Shown here piece by piece: positions 10,684 through 23,574 of a DNA stretch of 64,000 nt. Under the pieces are notes generated by a model that was not told where the DNA came from, did no database searches, and saw only the letters and a list, made by a program, of their open reading frames with translations. Numbering within the stretch: position 1 is the stretch's first letter; every line of letters starts with the position of its first letter. A program made the position numbers and the translations under genes. The stretch spans positions 16,899,175 to 16,963,174 of the forward strand of contig JBANSL010000018.1 in assembly GCA_037127255.1 (NCBI GenBank), given 5' to 3'. Source of the DNA: Persicaria tinctoria. Its lineage: Eukaryota; Streptophyta; Magnoliopsida; Caryophyllales; Polygonaceae.

Positions 10684-12223
10684 TTCTTAATTATTTTACC
10701 TTGAATGATCATTTAATTAGTTTACATGTAAATTGTTTAAGATATTGCAATCCTTTTTAACGTGATTTGTGTAATTTTAAACAAAATTGAGCCGGTTGTT
10801 AAAATTGATTCTCCTTAGTGATAAAACTATTCTAATCTTTTTCATATAAATCTATCTAATTTAGATTTTTTTTTCTACAAAAAAATATTTATTAAATAAC
10901 TTAAGGTAAAAGGATAAGATTTGTAAGATATGATATTGAATATTTAATTATTTATATTAAAAATTAAATTTAATGTTCAATTAAAATAGACACATAGGAT
11001 GACACTTTCATAAATAGATGATGTAATCGTATGACGTGACTTAAATATATTGGATCATCATTAATTGACGTGTCAAAGACCCGGACCAGATTGCACCAAA
11101 GTACGCCACGTGAGCGAATCGCACAAGAACCCGCCACATGGGATTTTCACGTCTCTGTTTTAGTATTATAATAACTAGTCTTAGTACCCGCGATCTTCGC
11201 GGCTTTTTCATACCTCATACCTTTTATTTATATAAAATTACTTTTAATTACTTTAAATAATTTTGAAAATATATAATTTTCACACATGTTTTTTTTAGCA
11301 CCCTCACACATGTTTATTTGTGCATATATATACATATTATATATATATAACATTTTTATAATTAAGGTATTTCAATTAATTATCTTATAAGGCTATAAAA
11401 TAATTAAGATTAGGCTAAATTTTTAATAGATAGATTGTAAAGCCTCCTTATTTTAATTAAATATTTAGTTGTACACATTATCAAACACTCGTATACAGGT
11501 GAAAGAAAAGAAAATATTGTATTTTGTTTATATTCAAACAAAACATAGTTACATAAAATTAATTATTAATATACAAAAATTGAAGCTATAATCATATTCA
11601 TTGTCAAGAGTGTTATAAATGTTGGCTTTTATATTCATGCAATTTGCAATTAAATATACTTTATTATTACTTGTTTAAACCTTGTATTGGTAAATAAAGA
11701 GCGGTCATTCCGGGGTTCGAGCCGGGGACCTATGGGTACTACCCACAAGTCCTTTCCGGTGAGCCATTCCGGAATGATTAAACCTTATTTAGGATTGTTA
11801 CGCAACAATATCCTTATCTTTATTAATCTCTCTTTTTACTATTTTCACATCTTAAAGTTTGTTTACTGTTTTAGTATTATAATGATATATATTGATTGAT
11901 ACTGATATTGATTGATATATTGATATATCACTTACATTAAAATTTTAATAAAATTAATCATAAATTTGAAATAAATCCCAGCAGCCCCCTAGACAATATA
12001 GACAAACAATCCAAAGAAAGAAGACCATGGGAGAAGGGATAAGTGTTGTACAAGTATCGTAAGTGTCGAAAACATATACACTGCCTCTCTAGGAGTAAGA
12101 GTGTTGTGATATACAGTTATAGACAGATTTTATTGTGTACTTTTGAGATTTGCCATTTACAAAGCAGCTAGAAAAATGAAAAGGCCCTTCTCACCCATAA
12201 GTACAAACCAGACTTCAGATTTC
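10684..12223. other. Intergenic, no gene seen
   Basis: AT-rich and free of supported ORFs. At 11165-11210 the string ACTAGTCTTAGTACCCGCG followed by ATCTTCGCGG forms a small hairpin of the kind found at some plant Helitron ends. A tRNA-like patch at 11683-11775 is listed separately. Confidence 0.45.
11683..11775 (-). repeat. Possible tRNA-derived SINE head
   Basis: The minus strand reads TGGCTCACCGGAAAGG, an A-box-like segment, then about 35 bases later GGCTCGAACCCC, a B-box-like segment. This is the layout of a polymerase III internal promoter. A full cloverleaf, tail and target duplication were not established, so it is a remnant candidate rather than a tRNA gene. Confidence 0.3.
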
Positions 12224-12416
12224 GGGCCAATAAAATCGGTCCAAAATGTTATATACCATGGCCCATTAAGGCCCAATCTAATGGTAAACCCCGAAAACTT
12301 GACCCGAACCCTCCAACCGGCAACCACTCCCAACTTCCAACAAAAGTCTTCCATTAGTCGTCCATCTCGAAGTGAACCAAAATTCCGAGAAGAAAAATTC
12401 GATCCAAGGGGAAGCC
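12224..12416 (+). promoter_or_regulatory. Proximal promoter and leader of the ribophorin I gene
   Basis: Two site-II-type GGCCCA words lie close together (CATGGCCCATTAAGGCCCAA, about 12257-12276), a motif common upstream of plant housekeeping and growth genes. A weak TATA-like TTATATACC sits at about 12249. The transcription start is not determinable from sequence. Confidence 0.45.
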
Positions 12417-15400
12417 ATGGGAGCGAAGCTCCGACTTGGACGTGTTCTCGCTTTCTCTGTCTTCCTCACTCTCTCCGTCCTCCTCAGATCGGATTTCGTC
12501 TTCTCCAGCGAGGATCTTCAGATCATCAATGCCGAACGCCGAGTGAGCTTTTTAATTACTGTTTGCATTTTCTCTTCGCTTTTCCTGATTCATGTTCATC
12601 TGTCGATCTTACTTCTCCGCTGTTTTGCAATTCGTCTATTTTGTTTGTTGAATTTTGAAGAGATGTGTGATTTTGATAGGGATGATTGATACATCTAGAT
12701 TTGTGAATTTGCGATCTGAGTGGAAAGGAGATATTGATTTGTCGAATTCGGAGGGGTCTAGTACTTTGATTCCTAATTTTTTCCGTTGGAAATGGAAGTG
12801 AAAGTAAGGAGTAAAGGTATTTGCTTGTCTTGTTAACTTAGGTTCGTTGAGTTTGGGAGATGAAAAAGCCAACTCGTGACTAAAAGTAGGGGAACAAAGC
12901 TTTTCTTACCACGTTGTTCCCAGTTGCTAAGAGCTTTGAATTGTTGGCTTTTGTCACTTTTTATACAGTTGCTTCCATTCAATTTGATTGATCATGAGAT
13001 CCTTAATTTGCTTATTTCTGGGTGCAGATTGATTTGACTTCGCACATAGTGAAGGTGTTTTTGACACTGAAGGTATTACATTTTTGTTCCTGAGTTCATT
13101 CCTTTGTTTGAGTTAACAGCATACATCATTTTGCAGCATTTTTTATCCTGATCGAATTGAAGATAACAAGATACATCTAATAAGCATGTTTTGGTTTTAG
13201 TATGATGATAAATTGCATTCATCTCCAATCGTATCCATGGTTTGATCTTTTTTTTTTTAATATATATAATTATTATTATTTGGCTGGTTTATAGTAAAAA
13301 GTAAAATGATCATTTTTGTGCTTTGCTACTTGGCATGATTGAAATTTCGCATATTGTATTTTAAAATTTGGCATGTCTTGGTGGTGTAAGATAAAAGAAT
13401 TTTTATGTCATTGTCTTGAAAGTTATTATAAATACAGTTTAAACTAATAGATTAGTATTTTTTCAATATCCTTATTTGTTTCTTATCAGGTTGAAAACAC
13501 TGGGACATCTCGGGCCTCAGAAGTTCTCCTTGCCTTTCCGCCTAACCAGCTAGATAAGCTGTCTGTATTAAAAGCAGCAGTACTTGTTGGAAAGAAAAAG
13601 AAGAAAACTTTCACTCCTCTTGATGTAAAGCCTAAAATACCTGATGGACCAAATGGTGCAAAAGTTTTCTCGATAGCATTAGCGAAACCTTTGGGTACAG
13701 GTGAAGGTGTAACACTTGAGGTCCTATATGTGTTTACTCATTCGCTTGAACCTTTCCCAGCAGAAATCAGCCAATCAGAATCTCAGTTGGTCTATTATCG
13801 TGATAGTGCAATCATACTATCTCCTTATCAAATTAAGAAGCAAACTACTTTCTTAAGGATGCCAAGTACGAAGGTGGAATCATACACCAAAGTAGAACCT
13901 ACCAACCATGCTGGTATGGAGGTGAAATATGGACCTTATGATGATCAGCCTCGATATACATATTCACCTATACTAGTCCACTTTGAGAACAACAACCCGT
14001 TTGCTGTTGTTGAGGAGCTTGTGCGTGAAGTTGAAATTTCACATTGGGGCAGCATACAGGTTACTGAGCATTATAAGTTGGCTCATGCAGGTGCTCGACA
14101 CAAAGGAGTATTTTCAAGGTAAGATCTGTTGCTCTTAAAAGTGATACTTCTCATCAGCACCTGCACTATATTGAATGTTATTCATTTTCACCAGTGACCA
14201 GAATCATTTTTTAATCCTTTCTTCCTAAAGTAAGTGAGTTATCTGGATTTGTTGTTTTCTTGATTACTGATTTATACCTAGTTTTATTTTGCCCCCCTAC
14301 TGTACAAGGTTGATTGGAACCTTGTCTTAGCTTTAAAAAACATACCACGTCCTTTCAAATTCCAACCCTTTCTGACCATGAACCCATCATCTGGCCAGTT
14401 CGGCCAGTTCAATTTGGGAGAAAAGGATCAGCCTGTCTATAGAACTAGCAAGCACTCGTAAAAAAAAACAGCTCGGATTAGAAAATTTAATTAATGAAAA
14501 ATCATCAGCGATTTGAAAGGCCTGTCAAAATTTAAGGAAAGAAACTATAATTGGTATTGAGGTTACTTCACGAATTAACTAAAAGTTTGTTTACATGCAA
14601 ACAAGACTGTGTTATTAACTCTCTAGATGTTTTTTTAAGTCTTTCTGCTGTCTTTTGCAGTACATCCCATTTTGAATTAAGTGAATATATTTTACATTGT
14701 TGTACTCCCTTGTTTTAAAGTTTCATTTTTATGCTCTCTGCATAAATTGATATTTTCTTTTCTATGCTGCTAGAAGGTACAATTGCTATTTGCTGGGACC
14801 GAACCTTGCCATGTTCTAGAAAGATTAGTAGGTCACTAGTACAAAGGTGGATAAGTGGACAGTGGTTCCATAGGTTCTCTGTATTTCAAATTATAATGTT
14901 GAAGCTTTTTTGAAATCTCAAATCTATTGTTTCTTTTCTTCATGAATTATCCTTTGTATGATATTTAGCTAGTTGTCAATCAAGATATCTGATGTGTGCC
15001 TGTTTTGTGTGTGTATGTAATACTTGGACTAAAATGTATGACATGGTTCTCCTATCATTACTTGTTGTGGGGATTCACACTTTAAATTTGGCAGGGTGGA
15101 ATACCAATCCAGGCCCTCCATCAGTGGTGTCTCTTCTTTCAAGCATCTTCTAGCTAGACTGCCTCCTCGAGTACATTCCGTTTACTACCGAGATGAAATT
15201 GGAAACATCTCATCATCACATTTACGTGTCGATTCAAGAAAGGTTTGTTAGTCTTATGTGCTGTACTTCCTATGCATTGAAGCTGTTTTTGCTTTAAAGG
15301 AAAAAAAAAATGTTTAAAAGGATCATCAAATTGAAACGACTGTGTTCCTCCAAATCAAAGTGATAGGTTGGTAGGCCAGTTATCAAGATTCTTTTGATGG

Positions 15401-17648
15401 CTATATACTTTACACAAAATATTGTTTGAATAATCCTTGGTCTCTCTGTTCAGATCAAATAGAACTCTCATCTTGAACAAAAGCAGTTCTCTGTTGTACA
15501 AAGCAGTCCTTCCATGTATTTTCTTTTACTATAGGTATAGGGTACTATCTCTGACCTTCTGATTTTCTCATTTGATCTGCTGACAACCCCAAGCAACAGG
15601 TTTCCATCTTTGACACTTGACTAGAAATGATGCTTCTGATTGACTGCTTTAGAGAAAACTTAAAACTTTGGCATTGTCTCATAGGTGATACCTTCCCCAG
15701 TACTATTAGGCCATGTATGAGGTGCCTTCTATCTTTCTGCCATTCCTTCTGGATTCCATTAGGTGTAAACATCTATTAGAATCCATCTGCAAGTAGCTAT
15801 GGAATTTTTCTTAACTGCATTATAACATCTCGATGAAATGGAAATATTTTTGATAAAATAAAATCGCGATCAATGCACTGAAGTCTTTGGTGGGACGTTT
15901 ATAAACCAACACAGTGCAGATCTGGAAAATTTGAAAGATGATCTGTTACAGTGCAAGTCATTTTCTTCCTGATGGTTGCAAATATCATTGATAATACATG
16001 TGTTAGAGCTCTGTATAGTACCTGCTTCTTACTTTTAGCTGGCAAGATATGTTAATGGGTGTTATCTCGTTTTCTGAATGGCGTCTGGTACCTAATCTCA
16101 TAAGATCGTGCTGTACTGAACTTGTGTTTCTATTGACTAGAAAAGTTGAATAGGGAAGGATTGAATGTATAATTCACAAGTATGAGCCTCTAAAAGACAG
16201 TCAACTTGTACAAGGAAAGCAAAGAAACTTTATGATTATGATGTTCATTTGGTGGCAGTCGGAGCTGGAAATTGAGCCACGCTATCCACTTTTTGGAGGT
16301 TGGAAAGCGACTTTTCTCATTGGATATGGAGTACCCCTGCAAGACTTTCTCTTCGAGTCACCTGATGGTAGACGCTACCTCAACTTTACGTTTGGATGCC
16401 CCCTGATGGACACTGTTGTTGATAACCTAATTGTTAAGGTATTTGTGATCGCATGATTTTGGAGAAATAATTATGATCATGCTTTCTTTTCTTTTCTTTT
16501 CCTTCCCCCTTTTTGGAATTCTATTTTGGTTTTATTTTTCTTCTCATAGTTCAATGTGGATTGTTTGTAACTTTTTTTCATTTCAGGTGGTGTTGCCAGA
16601 GGGATCTAAAGACCCTTCTGTTGTGGTTCCATTTACAGTAGAGCAACATTTGGAGGTACTTGGACTTTTTTTTTTAATTACTGCCTATATGTCGTCTTTT
16701 AAAAATTTACTGTACATATTTACCTTTCTATTTTGATACAGAACATACTCAATTTTCTTCCATTCCCACAGCTCTCTATTTTTTGAAATGTTTTACGCAA
16801 AAATTGTTTACTTGAATCTACTAAAATTTGGAAGCATAATATCTTTTGTTTTTACTTTTTAATCTAAGAATCCTAATTCGTTTGGATTTTTGCAGACGAG
16901 TTACTCCTACCTTGACGTAGTTGGTAGAACTGTTGTGGTTCTTCAGAAGAGGAATTCAGTGCCTGAGCACAATCAACCCTTCCAGGTAATGAATGAAAAA
17001 CAATATGCTTTAAATCTTGCAAATAAAAAAATAATTTAAAAAAAACTCTCACCTAAAAATAAATCCATTTTTATAGAGAATAGGAGAAAACTGAGATCTT
17101 GCATTATCTTCAGGATTTCTAACTTTTGCTAGCAAGGCATCAAAACCTCATATTATGCACAGATCTCCTGTGATTCATCTGGTCGTGTGTATTTCATTGG
17201 ACTATGTTTCCCAGCAATATGATTGATCATAGGATTTCCTACTTCATTTTTTGCTGGTAATTTTAAACTTTTAACTGTTTTGATCCATTTGAACATAGCC
17301 AATGTGGAAATTGTTGATGCATATAATGCCTCGTTGCTTGTTGAGCTACTTTGCTGCTGCTGCATGTATTTCTATACTGCATCACTCTAGTTTGCGTAGT
17401 TTATTGTTGTTGAAAGCAACTGCTCAAATTTCTTGCATCTTTTTTCCCAGTAATGATTCCCATTGCTCTATTAATTGATAGACGAGGTGGTAACTCTTTT
17501 TCTTGCTTTACAGGTCTACTACACTTTCAAACCAATATATATGCTTGCGGAGCCGTTGATGTTGATATCAGTATTCTTCTTGCTTTTCATGGCGTACTTG
17601 GCTTATTTACACATTGATCTTTCAATACAAAAGCACAAGGCATCTTAA
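12417..17648 (+). CDS. OST1B: Ribophorin I, oligosaccharyltransferase subunit 1 (OST1B-like), 8 exons
   Basis: The product is a non-catalytic subunit of the ER oligosaccharyltransferase that transfers the lipid-linked glycan to Asn of nascent proteins. Exons by splice sites and frame: 12417-12542, 13028-13072, 13490-14118, 15095-15242, 16259-16438, 16587-16655, 16896-16985, 17514-17648; every intron is GT..AG and phases agree, giving 473 residues. Visible features: N-terminal signal sequence (about residues 1-31), ribophorin blocks ENTGTSRASEVLLAFP, RVEYQSRPSISGVSSFKHLL and PRYPLFGGWKATFLIGYG, an NFT sequon, one transmembrane helix (about 441-463) and a C-terminal KHKAS, a KxKxx ER-retrieval signal. 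Length fits the short plant OST1B form (about 460) rather than OST1A (about 610). The start is the ATG giving the signal peptide, in context AAGCCATGG. The family assignment is firm; the B label rests on length. Confidence 0.95.
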
Positions 17649-18465
17649 ACATTTAGAGGTACATCCTCTCTACAATACATCTCTGAAGTTACTTGTCAAA
17701 GATTTTGTTGTAGTCACGCCGAATGATTGAGACCAGTTTTTGTAGTACTGCCTCAAGTTTGAGACTGGCCTACTGTTTTCAGAGTAGATGAGATGACGAT
17801 AATTGGGTTCAGTAGCATTGTAGGCCTTTGAATATCGAAAAACATAGCCGTTAACAAGATGATATAGCTTTCTTGGATCAGTGAAGTTGTGTTTTACCCC
17901 GCAGCAGAAAAATGGGATATGAGACTGTTGTTTATCAGAACTTGTACCGTTTTATTCACAATGAATTTTGTTAGGGGAATCAGGTAATCTGTCGTAAACC
18001 AGAGCGTTTTCAATCCTTTTTTCATACTTCAGCTGCTGGTTGGATGAATCGCAATCAGAGAAGCATTTGCTGGTTTTATCCTGCAGCATGAATGGATTTG
18101 TCAGTTGCTGTAGGACAAGGCGAGTGCCTTGTGTACATTTTGCTTACGAGTATTGACCGATTTTCTGTGATATTTAGGTACTCATTTGTGAGGGAAAAAA
18201 CCTAGGGACTATGTTTTTTCTTGCTATTCAGACACCATTTTAGGTTTCCATGACCATTTAGATTTATCATTCGATTCCAAAAACACCTCATTCAGAAATC
18301 GGACTCGGGTTTGAGACTTGGGAATGGAAACTTGTGAGAAGATGTTCTATCCATATTCCATTCCTCTGAGGCGATCGTGGCTTACGAAGCCGTTACTGGC
18401 GAATCTAGAAATGATTATTTTTATTCCAGTATTGCTTCAAATGGTCAAATTGTATAGAGTTGTGT
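17649..18465. other. 3' flank of the ribophorin gene, no other gene seen
   Basis: The first few hundred bases probably hold the 3' untranslated region. I see no clear canonical AATAAA signal in a convincing place. No further ORF is supported. Confidence 0.45.
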
Positions 18466-19078
18466 CTTTTGGTTAGGGTTGTTATACAAGCTGAGTAACT
18501 CGAGTTTGGTTTGAAAAAAGCCCGACATGAGCTCCTTTAATTGCTAAATGAGCCGAGTATGGACGCATTTTTAAATTCTCAATTTAAATTGAGTCTTGGC
18601 TCAATTTGAGCTCGAATATAGTAGACTTCACAAATTTTCTATTAGTTACTACCACCTCCGTTGCAAAATATAAGGTCTTTTGCTTTTTGACACGTTTTTT
18701 AACGAGTTAAAAACTTCATAAAATATTAAATTTTTATTAAATTTATTTACATAGTATTATACATATTAACAATATCTATAATACTATGTAAAAAAATTTA
18801 ATAAAAATTTAATATTTCATGGAGTTTTTAGTTCGTTAAAAAACGTGTCAAAAAAAAAGGTCTTATATTTTGCAACGGAGGTAGTATGTAGTATTTTATA
18901 AGTAGAGTTTATTTAGGCTCGAATAAAGCTCATCTTTAGCTCATTCATTTACAAAATAAGTGGAGTATAAACACATTTAAAACTCAAGTCTAAATTTAGG
19001 CTCAACTCGGGCTCAATTAATTTCTAAACGAGCTGAATATAAACAACTATTCGGCTCGAACTGAGCCCTACTTGTGGT
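18466..19078. mobile_element. Non-autonomous hAT (TAGGG family) with nested MITE
   Basis: The element spans 18474-19070. It begins TAGGGTTGTTATACAAGCTG and ends CGAACTGAGCCCTA, with near-TSD octamers CTTTTGGT (18466-18473) and CTTGTGGT (19071-19078), 7 of 8 matching. Subterminal DNA repeats GAGCTCGA, GGCTCGAA and CTCAACTCGGGCTC words, shared with the larger element at 49884-50960, so both are one family. A Stowaway-like hairpin (18649-18884) splits it. No transposase is present. Confidence 0.8.
18649..18884. mobile_element. Stowaway-like (Tc1/mariner) MITE, long hairpin
   Basis: The 236-bp element starts CTACCACCTCCGTTGCAAAA and ends TTTTGCAACGGAGGTAG, flanked by TA on both sides (18647-18648, 18885-18886). 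The two halves are nearly complete inverted copies over about 110 bases, so single-stranded DNA or RNA would fold into one long stem. The left end has a 3-base ACC insertion relative to the right. Family placement rests on the CTCCGT-type terminus and TA target. Confidence 0.88.
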
Positions 19079-19934
19079 TCTTGCTGTAGGTCATATATTT
19101 GGCGAAAAAAATCCGGTTTATCCTTTATTAGGCAAACCTAGTATCGACCAAAAAATCTGATAGCTTCCTCCTCTACATACATTTCAACCATTGTCATTGA
19201 GAATTGATTTGCAATGCACGAAATGACCAAATTATGATTTTGTTAATTCATTTCCATTTGATTCTTTAAAGTGTTTTAGTGCGTTGTCACTACCTTTTCT
19301 TCAACCACCCCTTTGAAATTGCTATTCTAGATTTGTAACGTTGAAGTGCAAATTCAACAAAGTAAAATGACCAAATTACCCCCAAACCCCTTAGTCATCT
19401 TCCATTGAAATCATCATCTATCTTAATGGGCAAAATCGTCTCATTGCCGCCCCCACGTTGGGGTCTGATTCATCAAGTCATCCACGCACTTGTCACGTGC
19501 CCACGTTCATAGGCTCATAGCTCTCCATTATTTATTTGTCGAATTAGCATAGGTTCGTTTGTTTAATCACTAATTGAATTTATAGGCTACCTTTAATTAT
19601 ACTTTTCAATAAAAGCAAGGTATTAACTAGTGCAATTCAATGGCCAATCAATTATTGTTAATGTAGTATAATTAGATCTCTCCCACATGAATATTAGGCC
19701 CCACTTTTGGTGCTACAACGGCACTCTCATAATTAGTAACTTGATTTCAACGTCATAATCAAGCTTCAAATATCAACTTCGTTGATAAAGAGAGGTTATT
19801 TATCTCAAAATGTTGTGTATTTTATTTATGCTACATAGTGATGAATGGACAATGTTACTAGATGAAAGGTAAGAAGAGCAACCACAACAAATTTTTCATT
19901 TTGATTTTTTGAAAAATATTTTAAAAAATTACTC
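19079..19934. other. Intergenic, no gene seen
   Basis: AT-rich, no supported ORF, RNA gene or clear repeat. Confidence 0.45.
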
Positions 19935-20203
19935 TAAGAGCATAACCAACAACTTCCCTAAATAATATCTAAAATAGAAATTATAAGTCATATATTTTGA
20001 AAACTTTTTGTCCCAATTCTAATAACTTTCTAATTATGAAGTTTACCCCAAAATTTGTAGAAATTTCTCCAAATTTAGAGAACGATCTCTATTTTTTCTC
20101 TTCATTCTCTATTTTAGAGAATGTAATGGGAAACTGTTGGACCAAAAATCATCCTAACATTCTCCAAAAAATCAAGATGGAGAATTTGTTGGGCTTGCTC
20201 TAA
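19935..20203. mobile_element. Tourist-like (PIF/Harbinger) MITE
   Basis: The element at 19938-20200 has inverted ends GAGCATAACCAACAACTTCC and, read inward from the right, GAGCAAGCCCAACAAATTCTC. A TAA triplet abuts each side (19935-19937 and 20201-20203), the usual 3-bp PIF/Harbinger target. The interior repeats CTCTATTTTAGAGAA palindromes. There is no coding capacity. Confidence 0.65.
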
Positions 20204-20556
20204 CCGTTTTTCAATTATATTCTCTAAAATAGAGAATGAGAAGAACAGTCAAACCTTGCTAGTTTAGCCGGTAAGGATGACAGGTAGGGACCAATAGGAT
20301 ATTGGTCACGAGTTCGAATCCCCCTCCCCCATATTGTAATGGCCTAAGTGCCTACCTATGAACCAAAAAAAAAGAATGAGAAGAACAAAAAATAGAAATT
20401 ATTTCCTAAATTTGAGAAAAACTCTATATATTTTGGATAAACTCCACAATGAGAAAGTTGTTGGAATTGGGAAAAAAAAAAGATCAGAATATAAGATTTA
20501 TAATTCTCTATTTTGGAGAATTTTTTAGGAAAACGGTTAGACATGCTCTAAGTATC
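20204..20556. mobile_element. Second related MITE, interrupted by a SINE
   Basis: The left side TAACCGTTTTTCAATTATAT and the right side, inverted, TCTAACCGTTTTCCTAAAAA match, and both continue into TAAAATAGAGAA. The right end carries TTAGACATGCTCTAA like its neighbour. The copies abut, so the exact left boundary is shared with the element at 19938-20200. A SINE sits at 20248-20373. Confidence 0.5.
20233..20387 (+). mobile_element. tRNA-derived SINE with 15-bp TSD
   Basis: The 126-bp insert (20248-20373) shows an A box in TAGTTTAGCCGGTAAGG, a B box in CACGAGTTCGAATCC and a terminal A run. It is flanked by AGAATGAGAAGAACA on both sides (20233-20247 and 20373-20387; the first A of the right copy may belong to the tail). 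This is a classic LINE-mobilised polymerase III element. The clean duplication suggests a fairly recent insertion into the MITE. Confidence 0.9.
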
Positions 20557-23358
20557 TCTATCTCGGTAAGAGTATCACTAAATTCTCTATTTTGTCGATT
20601 TTGAAGTTTTTAGGAGAATTTTAAAGTTTTATTTAACAGATTTTCTATTTTATTCTCAAAAATAGTAAAGCGGTAACAAAAGTATCAAAATGGAGAAATT
20701 ATTTGAGTTAATAGTTAAAAAAGAAATTTAAAGAATATTTATTTTGTTTCCATTTCGAACTGATCCACCTATTTTTTTTTAAGCATACAACATCAAATAA
20801 CACGTGGCTCAATCACATGGTGGTGAGGTAGGTCTAAGTTTCTCATGGGTGCCAGCGAAGACGTTACCCCATCACACTAGCACACCGTGTCACTCTATGT
20901 GGCTTCTGAGTTGTGAGAGTCAGTAAATAAAATACTATATGAATGAGAGATTAAAGCATTCACTTAGTTTGCATTTTTTCACTTTAGTTAGTATTAATCA
21001 TTTCATTAATTCAATAAAATAGTTATTAATCGCAATTCAAATGGTTGGTTGTTAACTTGGTAGTATATATTTGGATTGTGGATGTCATTTGTTTTGGGAC
21101 AATTCAAATATATATGGTGCAAGTCAAGGTATTAGTTGCAGTATCAAGAAAATATTATAAATAAAAGTTCACTTTATTCTCTTTTGTTTATTTAGAAGAT
21201 TGAGGTTTTCTTTTGATATCTTTTGATTTCTTTGACTTTAAATATGGATCCTTTTCTTCAAAGGATTTATCTTGGCATGAAGGAGAAAGAAAAGTGAAGA
21301 TTTCACACTTATAATTAAGAAACTTAAATTCAAAAATACATACGTATATATTTAAATTCTAAGGGTCATTTGATTAAATGCAGAAAGTACATTTTTTTTA
21401 TGAAGTTAATTTCCAAAATTTGAAATCAATCAATGGGTGTGATGTTGACTGGTGTGTTTGAATTTCAAAATGTTTAATTGAAAGTGTTTGTATAAAATTT
21501 TCAAATAATATGAATTTAAAATAAAATATTGTATAGCTAGATTGTTGAGATCAGATATTCAATATTGTGTTAAGTTTATAGTTACCTTATAAATTTAATA
21601 TAATTAATTTATACCATTTATAAAGTATTTTATTTTAAAATTACGTTATCTTAAATATCTTATAATTTTTTTAACCAAACACCTTCCAAGTGATTATATA
21701 TGCTTATAATCATAATGTATGGAAATCCAAACACACTCGAAAAGTTTAAATTCTCTTAAAAATATTTGAAAAAATCTCTGTCGCCGCCAATTTTGGCCCA
21801 CTACCACCCACCTTCGCTAGCCTATACCGACAAGGCTTCAGTCAGTCGCCAGTCGCCACCCACCTTCTATTCTAGGTCCTAGGCCGACACACGTCCGCCT
21901 CCATCCCGACCTCTCCGTTGTCCTACGACTCGATCCTTGGTGCACCCGTTGTGTCGATCACCTCTGTCTAACGACCTTATAATTTTGTTTTCCAACCGTT
22001 ATTCTTTTTTTATGTCCTATCATTGTTGTCCTAAACCCCCCGTCCTATCCCCCTCTATTTTGATTTACCCTTGTGGTAGCCTACCATACTCGCGATCTTG
22101 TTATCATCCTTTGATGATTTGAGATGTGTTTTGAGGTTTTGAATGGGTGATGGTGTTGATAGGGTTCGGGTTTGCGGGTTGGTGTGCTTTTCTGTTTTTG
22201 TTGTGGTGCAAGCTTCATCGTTGGAGAGACAGAAAACAGAAAACCACGATAAGCAATGCATGACTCTTGGAAAAGTGTGGATCACACGACGTTCCCCTTT
22301 CCATCTAGATAAGGGATTTTCGAAGATCACAAATACTACCACGATCAACTCGATCAAACAGGGTAACAAGACTGCTCCTCGTTCAAAACTTACCACGAAC
22401 CAACAAGACGAAGTCTCTCAACAACCAGAAAACCTATTGGCCTGGAAGCGAAACTGAGAATATAGGGTGAGACTTGAGAGTGTTTTCAAAATTTACAAGA
22501 TTTGCTCAATATTATTATTTAATTAAGTATAAAATCGAATGGGGTACGTAGGAGAATATATATATATATATAATTCATCAATTTGCCGATGAATTTTATG
22601 TTTGTCAATCAATATGCTTGAAGAATAATAAAATAAAAACAAAAAAAACTGCGGGTAATCGACGGCACCGACACAGAGGTTGTATATAATTGAGGAAATA
22701 TTTGTTCATGTTACTCCTGTCAAATTATTTAATATAGTCGAACACTGTTTGCCGGCATGGCCTTCACTCTGTTAGTCTGTTTAAGTGTCGGTGGCTAAGC
22801 TGTCGGCAACCACCACTTCTCTTCGATCACCCCCACCCAGTCTACGTTTATACCATAAGTCAAACACTAATTGGTAGATTTTTTTAAAAAAAAAATATAT
22901 CTATATTCTATATATAAATTGAGAACAAGAAGTTATGCCAATGCAACAAGGGTCTATATGTACAAAATGTGAATTTCTCTAATTTTCTTAAAACTTTTGC
23001 AATAGAATGTGATTTTTCAATTCATATATAGTGTACCATAAGTGCAGTTGCATAATAATTATATATGTTCTTGTAAATAGACTTCGAGGTCGATTCTCAC
23101 AACTCTCCGAAGAAGCCTAAGTATATTAGATTTTGAAAAGTCATTTTTTGGCTCTTCCCTTTTATATAGTAAGTGCATGGAAGCTAGCTAGGAGGCGAAA
23201 GTCTTGGCACATATGTACGCGCGAGATGTTTGTGTTAGTAAAGCCGCTTGGCAATGCCATCGACATAGGTAGAGTAACTATCGCCGCTATGTGGTACTTC
23301 GTTGGATGAAGGCATAGGCATAGACACGCCACATTGCAACCATAAGTCTAGCCAAAGG
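20557..23358. other. Intergenic, no gene supported
   Basis: Mostly AT-rich. 20557-20760 is more CTCTATTTT-type sequence related to the MITEs. About 21361-21690 has ends like GGTCATTTGATTAAATG and AACCAAACACCTTCC that could be another MITE. The ORF at 22143-22457 and its antisense have no recognisable domain. A TA microsatellite lies at about 22555-22572. Confidence 0.4.
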
Positions 23359-23574
23359 CACTCTGAAAAGGAACCAAAACCGAGCTTGATTGAGCTAGGT
23401 TGAAGTTCAACAATGGAGGTTTCTTGGAGAATTGGTTTTGGAAGAAGGAAATTTGTTACAGAGTTTCCAGAATCTGAGTTTGTTATTCAATACAGTACAC
23501 GGGAGTGGCGGCTTTTATACAATGTGTTCTCCTTCTTAGGAGAATTACTAAACTACCCTCCCTTGTACATTAGC

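Noticed and set aside
20267..20330. tRNA gene
   Set aside because: A and B boxes are present, but the stretch is a SINE with an A tail and TSD and does not form a clear cloverleaf.
22055..22457. Overlapping ORFs of 104 and 113 codons on opposite strands
   Set aside because: No recognisable domain, no splice partner and no start context; chance openness is enough to explain them.
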